Both the position numbers and the translations under genes were made by a program. From Mugil cephalus (Eukaryota; Chordata; Actinopteri; Mugiliformes; Mugilidae), in the NCBI RefSeq assembly GCF_022458985.1, contig NC_061779.1, forward strand, positions 18,459,001 to 18,523,000: a stretch of 64,000 nucleotides of DNA, given 5' to 3'. Under the pieces are notes generated by a model. The model was not told where the DNA came from and made no database searches. It saw nothing but the letters and a program-made list of their open reading frames with translations. Positions 34,301 to 45,009 of this stretch are shown here, in pieces. The first letter of the stretch is position 1. Every line of letters starts with the position of its first letter.

Positions 34301-37300
34301 AAACGCAGTTCTCTAAAAGAGCCTTTAGTCGGGATCCTATGGGATGAGGGGAGGGGCCTCTGTGAATCAGGCTTGTTCCAGTTCATCCCACAGATACTTT
34401 ATCAGTTTGGGATCTAGTGAATTATTTATTTTTTTTTTTTTAGTTGGATGGTACATGTCTAAGTAACATCCACATGAAGGCCACGTCCAAATGTTTCTCA
34501 GCAGAACACTGAATTGTCCCAAGATGGTCAATGTTATTTACTTCTTCTGTGAGTGGTTTTCATGGTAACATTGGTAAAAATGTATCATGCAGCATTAAAC
34601 AGTTTTCATTTCCATATGAATGTTCGTCCATCTTCAAAATGCCACAGAGTCTGATGACATTATTTACTGGCTTCTTGAAACCGGCCCTGAACATAACATG
34701 CTGCTTGCATGATGTCAGGATTCCCCATAGAGAGAGAGAGTCATTTCACTTTTTTTCCACAAACGCCCACAGACTTTTCCACTTAATTCAGGCCTGGAAC
34801 AATCACTCCATTGTGTGACGAGCGCAAGAGTTGCCACACCATATGCTGACCAAAGGCTTGAAGACTCGAGCGGCCCCTGAAGAAACCTGATTATTCGCCG
34901 ATGCTTCCGTGATTAGCTGAGAACTTGCAACTGTAAACTCACACCGGTAATGTTGGGGGAAATTGTGACTCGGAGCGCGGCCTTTGAAGCGGAGCAGCCG
35001 CGGCATTATCAAAGCCTCACACTCGCTCGCGCGGCCGTGGAGAGGATGCGCCAGCGAGAGGGAACAAGGGGAGAAAGGCGCAAAAAATAGAGGAGATGAA
35101 GGGAGGGTGGAGGCGCATGTTCCACATTAAAGCTCTCTCGGTTATCTCTGCTCTAAAGAACACAGAAATGGAAGACTTCAGACGCTTCCCGGTGGATGCC
35201 AGGGCTTGCGGAGAATGGCGAGGAGGGCACAGTTTTTTTTTTCTTCCGCGTGGTTGCCATGGCGTCTCTTGAGGCGATGGGGAGGAATGGGAGCCTGCTT
35301 TGTGCCCACCCCTGCCAGCATTTGATAGGAGGCATGGGACTTCAGTGGGCCACCACCCCCAGTGCGACCTCTCGAGAGCCCCAACATGGCACCATGTGCA
35401 GCAGAGAGACTTCACACAGCCTCACATGGAGGTCAAACCAGCTCCCCCCTATTTTTATGTCTCTAACGAATGGGGGAACGGTCATAAGTTAGTCTAAGAA
35501 GACGTTAAATTCGGCCGCTTTGGCTTTTAAAAGGAGAAGGGATGAAGCAGAAGGTCTTATATAATTAAGTGTCATTCCAAAAGTGCAGCTCAAGAAACCA
35601 TAACCTTTTGGATCATCGTTTTTTTCTCCTTTTCTTCGCCTCTAAAGGCCGCTGGAGGTGAAGTTATTGTTCATAAATTACACAGCCGGCACCGCGCTGC
35701 TAACTCGGATGAATCAGAGAGGAGAGAGGAGATGTGGCAGATTCGGGGATGAGGCGACGCAGAGGATCAATCTGAGCTTTTAGCCACTTCTTTTCTCATC
35801 CCCGTCCTCTCCTCCTGTGTTAAGCCCTGAGCACTTGGCCTCCAGGCTGTCGGAGGATGGAGCTCAGACGCTTTAGCCGCAGAAAGCTTCCTCGTCCTAA
35901 ACTAGACTCAGGATCTTTGTCCCCCCGGTATAAATCCGCGCACACATATTCTCCCATTGTCACATTACCTTTGTTTCTTCAACTGAATACTCCTTTTGTT
36001 CTGGCGTACACACATTCTCACACATGCACAAACGCCAGATTGCGCAGGCACACTTGTTTGGGGATTAGACTGGTCCACTGATTATGTTGACTGACTGCAG
36101 TCTAAAAGCTTTCCCGAATCTTCCTTAGTCTCTATCCCCCTTCCCTCCTCACGGTGCGTCACATTAAGCAGATTTCTCACTGCAGTACCCACCACATGAG
36201 AAATGATTCACAGCTTTAAACCTTGTATCACGATGTATCGGCAAGCGTGAGTTCGGTCGTCTTTCCTGAGCAGAGCACAATTAGGTTTTAATCGTCCAGT
36301 TGACGAATCATGAAAACCTGCTTTTTAAATATGAAGTTGTCAGATATATACACAGAGCCTCAAGAGACTGGACCAAGTTATTATGAGCACGGGATTCCGG
36401 ACCCATTCGTATCACTTCAGGATCTATCGCAGCACGATCTGAATGGCTGCAGATGGCAAGGGATGATGCATTGTTTCAATACCGGCTGTTCATGTGTGGT
36501 CATGTATTCACAGAAAGTAGGAAATGGTAACTGTCCACAGTAAATCTCAATTGTTTTGCCTGCCTCGGGCTAAGCTGGCTCCCTCACAGACGGGTCCGTG
36601 TGCTGCTGACTGCCTGGGAAGATGATTTGAACCTCGAGGTGACCTCTGGGGCTGATAAAGGAAAGAGGGCCAAGCTGAGAACTGGTCGGCGTAATCGCAT
36701 AATATGGCATGAAGACCTCTGACTTGACCTGGCCGCCACTTAGGAATGGCACTCACGCTATTCCCATTCTCATCCTCGCTGATCACAATGGTGTCTTTTG
36801 ATGGATGCCATTCACGTGACTAATTATTCTCAACGAGCAGATTTATTTTTCTGATTACATACAGAGTGACTTAGAGCTTCGTTTTTGTGTGTACACAGCA
36901 AGAGTTGATTTTAGAGGTTTATGCAAAGCGCAGAGCTTTTTATAGCAGCGTAATTATCTGTTTATCAATTGAATGACCATCTCTGGAAAACAGTGGTTAT
37001 TGTGACAAACATAATCAGACGTCCATGGCTTATGTAACGCTTCCCTAATTAATCATTTGACAGAGGGGAGCCTCACTGGCAGGGCCGCTTGATAAACTGT
37101 GACAGGGCTCAGTGCCCCTCAGTCCAGCCCCGTCAAAGAAGCCAAAGAAGAAAGTGTGTCGACCACAGCTGCTCTTTGGAGATGTGACGTGAATGCTACA
37201 CGTGATGCATCAAAAGATCGCCTCATTTAGATTTAAGCAAAAGGCTCCTTTCTGTCCGGTGTCGTGGCCCATGAAGACCCGAGCGCATACGAGTTTTTTG

Positions 37301-40300
37301 CTTTTTTTTTTTACCCACGGGTTAGAGAGGGAGAGAGACGGAGTCGCGCGGGCTGAATGAACGGGATGAAGTTTGCTGTCCTAGCTAATGGGAGCTGACA
37401 TACAATGGGGCGTGAAATGACTTTCACTGATGTTGCCGATAGCACCTCTTTCCTATTCAAATCAGCGCTCTCCCTCCAAGACGGCTCAAACGGGCCCTAT
37501 GTAGATGAGCTCCCGAAACTTAATGAAGGTGGAGCATTTCTCAAACGGCAATGTATACGCACCAGGCGTCTTGTTTGTTCATCGCAGCTTGTATCATCGG
37601 AGTAGTTTTATTGCGCAATAAAACCATAAGAGCAGTCTCTTTAACGGCATATATTTTAATTGGCTCATCTGAAGAGATGAAACATTGTGATGTCGGAGTT
37701 CTAATTAGTTCGCTTGCGTATGAAAAAAATTGGGAGCCGATTTGCGAACCAGACATCACGCCCCGAAGGGCAAAAGGCGAGGCCGGATGAGCTGTGGTTC
37801 TCTGGAGTATTAACTAACAGGTTTTACCGGAATCAAGATACGGCGGGAAAGGAAATCGCTAAACCTTTCAGGAAGCCAGATTTCAAAGTTGTCTCTTGTC
37901 TAATGGAAGTTTAACCCCCAGGGGTTAAACCTTCCGTCACATGGTCATAACTGACGGGGGGTGCACTCTCCGGCGACACGTGTACCTTGACACATGGCGC
38001 CGCTTTTCACGGTGGGATGGAGTCGTTATCAAATACGAGCAGCATTACAGCCCTAAATCCTTATAAATGGACGCGACCTTTGACTCGCGCATGCTGCTCG
38101 TTTGACTGACAGCCCGAGTCGGACCGTTCTGCATGCAAAGCTCGTTTGCAGTTTGTCCCAGATACACCATTGTTTCTAACTTAGCTCCCTGTCCAAATAT
38201 GCTATGGCCTCTGGAGATCCTTGTGTGAGAATGTGGCAGTCGTCCAAGTTTGAATATCTCACTGAAAAGTAGCTTTAGAGAGACGGGCCACAGACGCTGC
38301 AGCATCAGCATCCGACAGACTGTTTTCAATGAGGCTGGTCTCAAACGAGGGGGCTTGTTTGCTCATGACACCTGTGGAGAAGCATAAAAGATGCAAATGA
38401 TCATTTAAATTATTTATGCTTCTAAAACTGAGTGCAACCTACCAGTCTAATACTATGTTCATCAGCTCTGAATTGCCGAAGCAGGGGCGCTGAAATGGAG
38501 ACAAGTTATAGCATTCGGCTTGTAGCTCACAAGACCACTGCGCCGTTTGCTTCTTGTGTCGCATGCTTTGGCACCGTGTGCAAGGCTGGCCGCTGTGCAT
38601 GTGAAACTTGCCCCCAGCTACCAGCACAAAGAGCCCATAACTGGACATGGGGCTGTTGCCATAATTGCCACAGAGTTCAGAAAATGGAGCCTCTCTCGGC
38701 GGCGTGAGCGATAAGAAAACTGCTTCGTTGTCTTGTTTCCAGCTGGGTTCGTCTGGTGCCCACTGCAGAAAGTCCCCTCTAAGTCTCCATTAGGAGCACA
38801 TCCAATCCAGGCACTTTCTGCCTTTTTTTCATGTGATTCATTTCTTGGCCTGCCAGGAACCCTGCTGGTGCATAATGATGTGCTTTGGACAAACGGCTAC
38901 CTCAGCAGTTTCACCATTCTTTGTGACAGAGCGAAACCCCGTCCGTGTGATTTCCATCTCAGCCAGTTAGCTATGTGCTCTCCGAGGCCTCTCAGGAAAT
39001 TCTCTTAATAACTCTGAGGTTGATTCATACAGTACATTATCATAACAGATTACTTCTTTCAACTCTTCCATCACACGGTGTGACTCGGAGGCACCGAAGA
39101 CATTTGCCTTTGTAATTTTGCTCATTTAATCATTTTTAGCCAAGCCAGGAGCTCGGTGGATGGGAGAGTGTTGTCCATCAGTTTGTCAGTCCGTCCACCA
39201 CTTTGATCTGTACAGAAATACTGTATTTCAGTAACCATTGAATACATTACCACGTGATTTTGAAAAGACACTTATGGACTTAAGGGTCATAATCATCCAT
39301 CAGCTTTTCCTTCTGCATAATTTCTGTATTTTAGTGAAATATCTATTACGTACGTTGCCTCTGAATTTGGTAGCGCCATCCTTTCTGACCAGAGGATGAA
39401 TTCTGACCTTTCACCATAGACTGTATATAAATATGGACAATGCATCACCACTTCCTTGCATTGGCCAAACTGAAGCTAGTTTCTCGGGGATGCGGGCGGT
39501 GCCGTCTTGCGTGTTTGGAGCCTGACTCTGTGCACTACGGTCCAAGAGTTGAGACACGTCATCGATGACCCGACTACACATCCTCCAGACTCACTTGCAC
39601 TTTCGTTTAATTCGCGCTACACTCTGCTTTACCTCCACCAGTCTTTCCCAACTCTGCCAGAGATGGGAAATAAGCACTTCATGGAGCGGTTGGCATGGCA
39701 ACTGGTAGTCGTCATGGTGTCCCATCCTGTTTCTATAGCATCAACAGACTAAGACGAAACTTAGCAGAAGAATTGAAACTTGAATATGCATCAGTGCTAT
39801 ATTCAAATGAGAGAAACTGTCCTTGAAATTTGAAAATTATTTGGCGTGTATTTTAATGTTTTAGTTTGTCACAAGTCCCATCCACTAACATGGGTGGTTG
39901 TTTTTTACTTGTACAGTCTTCACTTATTTTGCGATTAATTTATTTATCATAAATGTCAGAGGTGATCCCTTCCCATGTCTGTCCTAAACCAAAAGACATT
40001 CCATTTACTGTCACAGAAAACTGGGAGTAAAAATCCATATAGCGCCTGAGAAGCTACAACCAGAGATTTTCAACATTCATCCTTTGAAATAATAATAATA
40101 GTTCATGCAGTGCTAGTCAATAACTATTAACCGTAAGAAAATTCCTGCAAAAGTAAAGCCCCTCCTGTGCTTCTGTAAGATTCTTAACATTAAAGCTGAC
40201 ACTTCCCTGAGCTATTTTTGGTCGGCATATTTCTGGTCAGTGAATACCTGTGTTGGGTACAGTCGCTGCTGCTCATGTCACATCTGTTATAAACACAAAA

Positions 40301-43300
40301 CCTCCTCAGTAACCATTAAAATGTCTGATTTCTAAAAGCAAAAAAAACAGGACTTTTTAACTTCTCATTTATTATTCCCTTTTACTTGATGCTTTTTGTG
40401 TGCTGCAGTTCAGTATGTGTTAGCAGCACGATTGTGTGGATATCTGCATGCTTCCACTAGTTATTAGCTCAGACGCCGCTCTTTTGATCTTAATAGAGCT
40501 GCAAATATGTCCGTAGACTCTAGTCTTCTTTGACTGCTCTGTTACGCTGAATATTATAGTGTCACACTTAGTTTTCTCCTATGTTAAGTCTTCCACAGGG
40601 CATCTGGTGTCATGGGAACTATTACTGGATGCAGTGCCCTCAGTCGAACTACAATAGCCAGCCTCCCTGGTCTGGTCAGCCTCTCAGTCTGGCTCCCCGG
40701 ATGATATCCAGACCCTCGCATTTCCCATCACACCCTGCACTCTCGCAGATTTGTACAGAGCTGCCATGAGGCAGTGCCAGTGAGACGCTGGTTCCATTTC
40801 CCCAGGCTCACCGTGTCTGTGTGACATACGCCGTCAGAAACACCCCAATTATTATATTCATTGACTCTAAGCATGCGTGAGCTCTCTATCTAACATGCGC
40901 GTACGCACGACCTCATAAACAAGCACTCTTCCTTTTAGCTCGTCCCTAGACGCTGGGGGCCCTGCGGCTCCCCCCCCCCCCCCCCCCCCCCAGCCTGGCC
41001 TCTTTAATGAGGACTGGCCCCTGTGTGTTTGATCCCGCTGCCAGCCCGCAGCCCCGCGGCCCCTCAGCCTCATGCCTATTCAACGATCCCCGCAGCCTCT
41101 CCAGTTACTCCCCCACTGCCTTGGGTACAATATGGATCCAAAGCGAAAGCACTCCTGGGTGGTTCGATATCAAAGCCAGTCTGACTGAAGCTGTGAGGGG
41201 AAGGAGAAATTGTTGAGAGAAAAAAAAAAAAAAAACACAACAATTTTTGCCCTGTGCTTTGTAGACTGACAAGCGGCTCTGGAACTGCACATCGATTAGT
41301 TCTTTTCATTTTGTCAAATGTCTTCAAAAATTTCATCTACTGGCTGGAAAAAAAAAAAAAAAATCCATCAAAGGCTTTCAGGCTTCAAACTCCAATTAAT
41401 TGGTTTCGCTGGCTGCGGTCTTAAAAACGTCAACCGCCATCCGCGGCGCACAAATGGGGTCACTGTTCTTCTGTTGTGTGCGCAGGATGGAGGTCTGCTG
41501 ATTAACAACCCCACGGCGCTCGCCATCCACGAGTGTAAGTGTCTGTGGCCCGACACGCCCCTGGAGTGTGTGGTCTCGCTCGGTACGGGCCGCTTCGAAA
41601 CCGCCGGCAAGAACAGCGCCACGTACACGAGCCTCAAAACCAAACTCACCAACGTCATCAGCAGCGCCACCGACACGGAAGGTAAGTTACACTGCATCAT
41701 GTTAAATACATATCAGGTCATTAAAAATACACCCAATTAAACTAAGAGTAAATGTATATTATAAAAAGTGAATTTACTAACATCTAGTGTAGCTGAAAAA
41801 TGGGCACCTAAAATTGTTTAACCTGTTGTCTTTTGTCTGAATCTGTCAACAGTGCTAAGCAAATGCAAACTGTCTTTCTGTTAGGACATCAGTTCAAAGG
41901 GGAGGAATTGTGTTTTGATGGCAGTAGTGTAGAAACCACTGTCCTGCATGTTGATTTTGTTCCGGATACATCCCACTGCGATCCAGTGCGATGTCGTCTT
42001 ATCACCTCTAGACATGGGCACTTCTGCTGTGCCTAAATTTGGCTCGGTCCCCTCCCTGTTGTGGCTGCGGTGCAACGTGTGACCTAGATGCTTCTCCGCA
42101 CTAGTTCTTCCTGTATTTGGGATTAAGCCCTCCCGGCTCTCCATCAGGCTTTGTTTTTTCTTTTTTAGAAATGGCAGATTAGCAAAAGTGTTTATCGCAT
42201 TTATTTATTTATTTTTTTCTATTTTTTTTTTTTTTAAAGCTCAGCGTGCCTCCTACTTTGTCTTGAGTACATCAGTTGAGTTTGTTGTTGGGGACAGATA
42301 AGGCTGATCAGCAGGGTCTCAGACGCGAACGTGGCTCTTTGTGGAGCGGGCGTGACGCTTCCAAGCGGCATCCGTTCCAACGCTGCTTTTCAGCCTGCTG
42401 CTCGAGTTAATCTTCAACTGTGTTAAAACTGTATTTTAGAAAAATGACCCTGAGTCAGTTCTGCGGTGAGACAGCTGTGCACCCACATCATCTTCAGTGA
42501 CAGCAGAGAAAGTGCAGCCTGCATGATAAGTGCTGACTCGCAGCCCCGCTGCAATCTGCTTAGTGAATTTGTGGATATTTTGTGAGGCGCAGGGAAAGAC
42601 TTTGGTGACAGAAATACACTCATTATGGAGTCTTTGTGTGTATATTTGGGTTTCCGTTATGCCTGAAAGAAGCTGGCACTGAGGCGACGGCTCTGTGTAA
42701 ACAGATTTTTATTCCATCTTAAAGATTCAATACTTAAACCAGTCTCATCATTATTTCTGCAGCTGCTGAGAGTGTCAACCTGATAATCCGTTCCGTGTAG
42801 TTTTTACATTTGGCCCCCAACTTGTTTGGCTAATGAGTTTGGAACTGCACATCTCAGGCTGGTTGTAAATCATGTAATTTACTATCAGCTATAGCAAATG
42901 TTCTCTGGAAGTAACCGTGAGCATTAGCTGTTGGGAGTCAGCTGGTCTTTTCTCTGAATTTTAGCAATTGACTTATTTCACTTTTCCCCGAATGCGGTAA
43001 TGTAACTTATCTGGCTTAAAACATGTAAGAAAAAATCAATAAAATACTCCATTATATTATACCTTGTAGAGTTTTGTCCAGACTTAGAGGCAACATGTTC
43101 TGGTAGTATCCATGTCTGGATCTACTGTGGGAACACGGACAGAAAACACACTTGTCATTTTTCAGTCCTCCAGGCACATTCACTCTGTTTTGTTACCCGC
43201 TCTCTGTTTGTGTGCGTTTGCATGTTGTTGATTTTAAAAAGCTCATGTTATCCAGACGTGTTCCCTCTCCACACACTGAGCGTGTGACTTCACGCGACCT

Positions 43301-43694
43301 TCTCGCTCTTAACACAATCTTTGAATGTTTACACAAATTGGGACTATTAGGGAGTTAATTGTGTTGTTATGATTTAGTTTCTGGTGCGGCCTCACTCTAA
43401 CCTCTCTTCCTCCCTCCAGAGGTTCACGCCATGCTGGATGCCTTCCTGCCCCCGGACACCTACTTCCGCTTCAACCCCTACTTGGCCGAGGACATCGCCA
43501 TGGACGAGAACCGGCACGAGAAGCTGAGCCTGCTGCAGGCCGAAGGCGTGCGCTACCTGGAGAGGAACGAGGAAAAGCTGAGCAAGGTCTCCGGCATCCT
43601 CACCCGAGAGAAGAGCTCCGTCCAGAGGGTGACAGAGTGGGCCAAGCTTAGGGTGGACATGTACAACGGTCTGTCGGCCTCCTTCAAGTTTTAG
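25320..43694 (+). CDS. pnpla8: Calcium-independent phospholipase A2 gamma (patatin-like 8), complete
   Basis: Coding exons 25320-26522, 27455-27604, 29430-29581, 29793-29887, 30859-31030, 31447-31504, 31853-32047, 41486-41681 and 43420-43694 join in frame into 831 residues (human 782). The start is the first ATG of the long exon. An in-frame MSRVRSTL at residue 106 aligns with the human MSRIKSTL and could be an alternative start. The first ~100 residues are basic and Ser/Thr-rich, like a mitochondrial presequence, followed by a Ala/Ser-rich low-complexity stretch. The patatin domain shows DGGGLRG (497-503, oxyanion loop), GVSTG with nucleophile Ser532, and DGG with Asp676 completing the Ser-Asp dyad. 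It releases fatty acids from membrane phospholipids in mitochondria and peroxisomes. The human C-terminal SKL peroxisomal signal is absent; this protein ends SASFKF. The intron 32048-41485 is unusually long (9.4 kb). Confidence 0.96.
32393..32429 (+). other. Perfect 15-bp stem hairpin in a pnpla8 intron
   Basis: CTGTGCTGCTTTATC (32393-32407) is followed by a 7-nt loop and its exact reverse complement (32415-32429). The flanks do not extend the pairing much, so it is shorter than a usual pre-miRNA. No family recognised. Confidence 0.85.
37905..37935. other. Palindromic hairpin
   Basis: GTTTAACCCC, a 2-nt centre and GGGGTTAAAC form a perfect 10-bp inverted repeat (37909-37930). The flanks ggaa and cttcc extend it with one unpaired base. 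It lies in the long pnpla8 intron. Confidence 0.8.
39413..39765. mobile_element. Widespread fish interspersed repeat (catagactgtatataaa family)
   Basis: Starting accatagactgtatataaa, the segment runs through tggccaaactgaagc, gccgtcttgcg, gagacacgtcatcgatgacc, cagtctttcccaactctgc and catcctgtttctatagc. I recognise this as a repeat common in teleost genomes, although I cannot give its catalogue name with certainty. It carries an 81-codon open frame that is not a gene. It is most likely a non-autonomous DNA element. Confidence 0.55.
40970..40991. repeat. Poly-C tract (22 C)
   Basis: An uninterrupted run of 22 C within a GC-rich stretch (about 40890-41100) of the long pnpla8 intron, about 0.5 kb before exon 41486-41681. 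It has quadruplex or i-motif potential and is error-prone in assemblies. Confidence 0.95.
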
Positions 43695-44995
43695 ATCCGA
43701 CGCATTTCAACCGCCCTTATTTACTTGAAGACATTTCCCTTAATCTTCATTATACCATGATTCCTGTAACACTGTTGTTGACTTCTTGACCCGTAGCTCT
43801 GAAGAGCGCACAAGCAGGGAATTTATCCGAACTTTCCCTTCGTCCTCACGCACGCGTTGATGTGATCTTTAGCTTCAATGTGTCAGCAACTTGGTCAGTC
43901 TGCACGTTAACAATTTTCTTTGTCGGTAAATATGTATTCGCCTGTCGTCTGCTTAGTTGACTGGTCAGAAACAGTCAACTAAGCATAGACGCCTTCAGAG
44001 AAAGCTATGCTAATTAGGGATTTAGTATAGGTAGAGTTCATTTTTTCAGGGCATGGTTATTGACTTGCTTGTAGCTGCCTCCCGTTTCCAGTCTTTATGT
44101 TAAGCTATGTTCCTAAAAAAAAAACACAAAAACAAAACTACAGAAACCTCTAATGGTAGCAGTACTAGTGAAAACATCGGTTTAAAAAAAGATATATAAA
44201 AACATTTTTTTATGACAACCAATATATCCTCACTGACGTGTGCGTGTACGCTCACGGAAAAAAGTAGAAATGGGTTCATGTCTCATTGAAATGTCGTATT
44301 GTTCAGAGCAACCTGTAACACTGTTAATCAGAACTGTAGAAACAGGGAAAGACTGAAGAAAAAATATTGTACTTTTTATACATAGTGATGTAAATAGTGA
44401 ACCTGAGCTCCTGGTTTGAGAGATACTTCTCAGTTTTAATGACTAAAATTTGCACATTTAAGATTGCAGCTACACTGTTACACTGTCCAAGTATATATTG
44501 AGAAGGGTTACAAAATTAAGGCCCAATCCAAGCATCTCACTAGAACGTACAATGCGCTTATGGTACGTAACGATAATTAATATCATCCAATCATATAGTG
44601 GTTTTAATAAGGATCAAAATGGAGCGTCACGGTTTAAAGATGTGTCTTTTACGTATTATTTTAGCCTATTTTAGTGTTTTACTCCAGTTGTTTCAAGCTC
44701 TTTTATCACCGCACACTCTTGATTGTTTTGGTTTTACGGATTCCCCACAGGCTGTTCACATTGTCCGCTGTCTTCAGTTGTCCTCTTTCTCTTTGATGCC
44801 TTCCCTCAAAAGCCCCATTCACCCTTTCTTCCTTGAAAGGGCCGCTTCAGTCCCCACTCCGCTGTACTACAGTGTTTGTTGAAATCGTGTCGGTTTTACC
44901 TGAAGGACTGCATTAAAACGGACGGACGCTTATTGATTTGCCATGGTGGATGGTTATCCTCATACGCTGCTACGTGTACTTCTGGAAAATAAAAA
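43695..44995 (+). other. pnpla8 3' UTR with candidate polyadenylation signal
   Basis: After the TAG at 43692-43694 comes AT-rich non-coding sequence with a strong hairpin at 43951-43984 and AATAAA at 44988-44993 beside A-rich runs. This gives a 3' UTR of about 1.3 kb. An attaaa at about 44912 could be an alternative signal. Confidence 0.5.
43951..43984 (+). other. Perfect 13-bp stem hairpin in the pnpla8 3' UTR
   Basis: GCTTAGTTGACTG (43951-43963), an 8-nt loop and the exact reverse complement (43972-43984) lie 257 bases after the stop codon, so the structure would be present in the mRNA. Confidence 0.85.
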
Positions 44996-45009
44996 AAAAT
45001 AAAAAAAAT

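Larger units (their letters stand above)
32048..41485 (+). other. Long pnpla8 intron, mostly unique sequence
   Basis: This 9.4-kb intron has no convincing coding exon on either strand. Open frames of up to 132 codons occur but lack family similarity or good splice sites. It holds two hairpins (32393-32429 and 37905-37935), a CpG cluster (34920-35060), one recognised repeat (39413-39765) and a run of 22 C (40970-40991). Few repeats and few simple tracts from about 33.3 to 39 kb could indicate conserved non-coding elements, which cannot be tested here. Confidence 0.5.

Noticed and set aside
35017-35415. Overlapping open frames (132 and 98 codons) on both strands inside the pnpla8 intron
   Set aside because: The overlap reflects a GC-rich, stop-poor patch next to the CpG cluster. 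None of the translations looks like a protein family.
39507-39752. 81-codon frame as a small gene
   Set aside because: It lies entirely within a recognised interspersed fish repeat.
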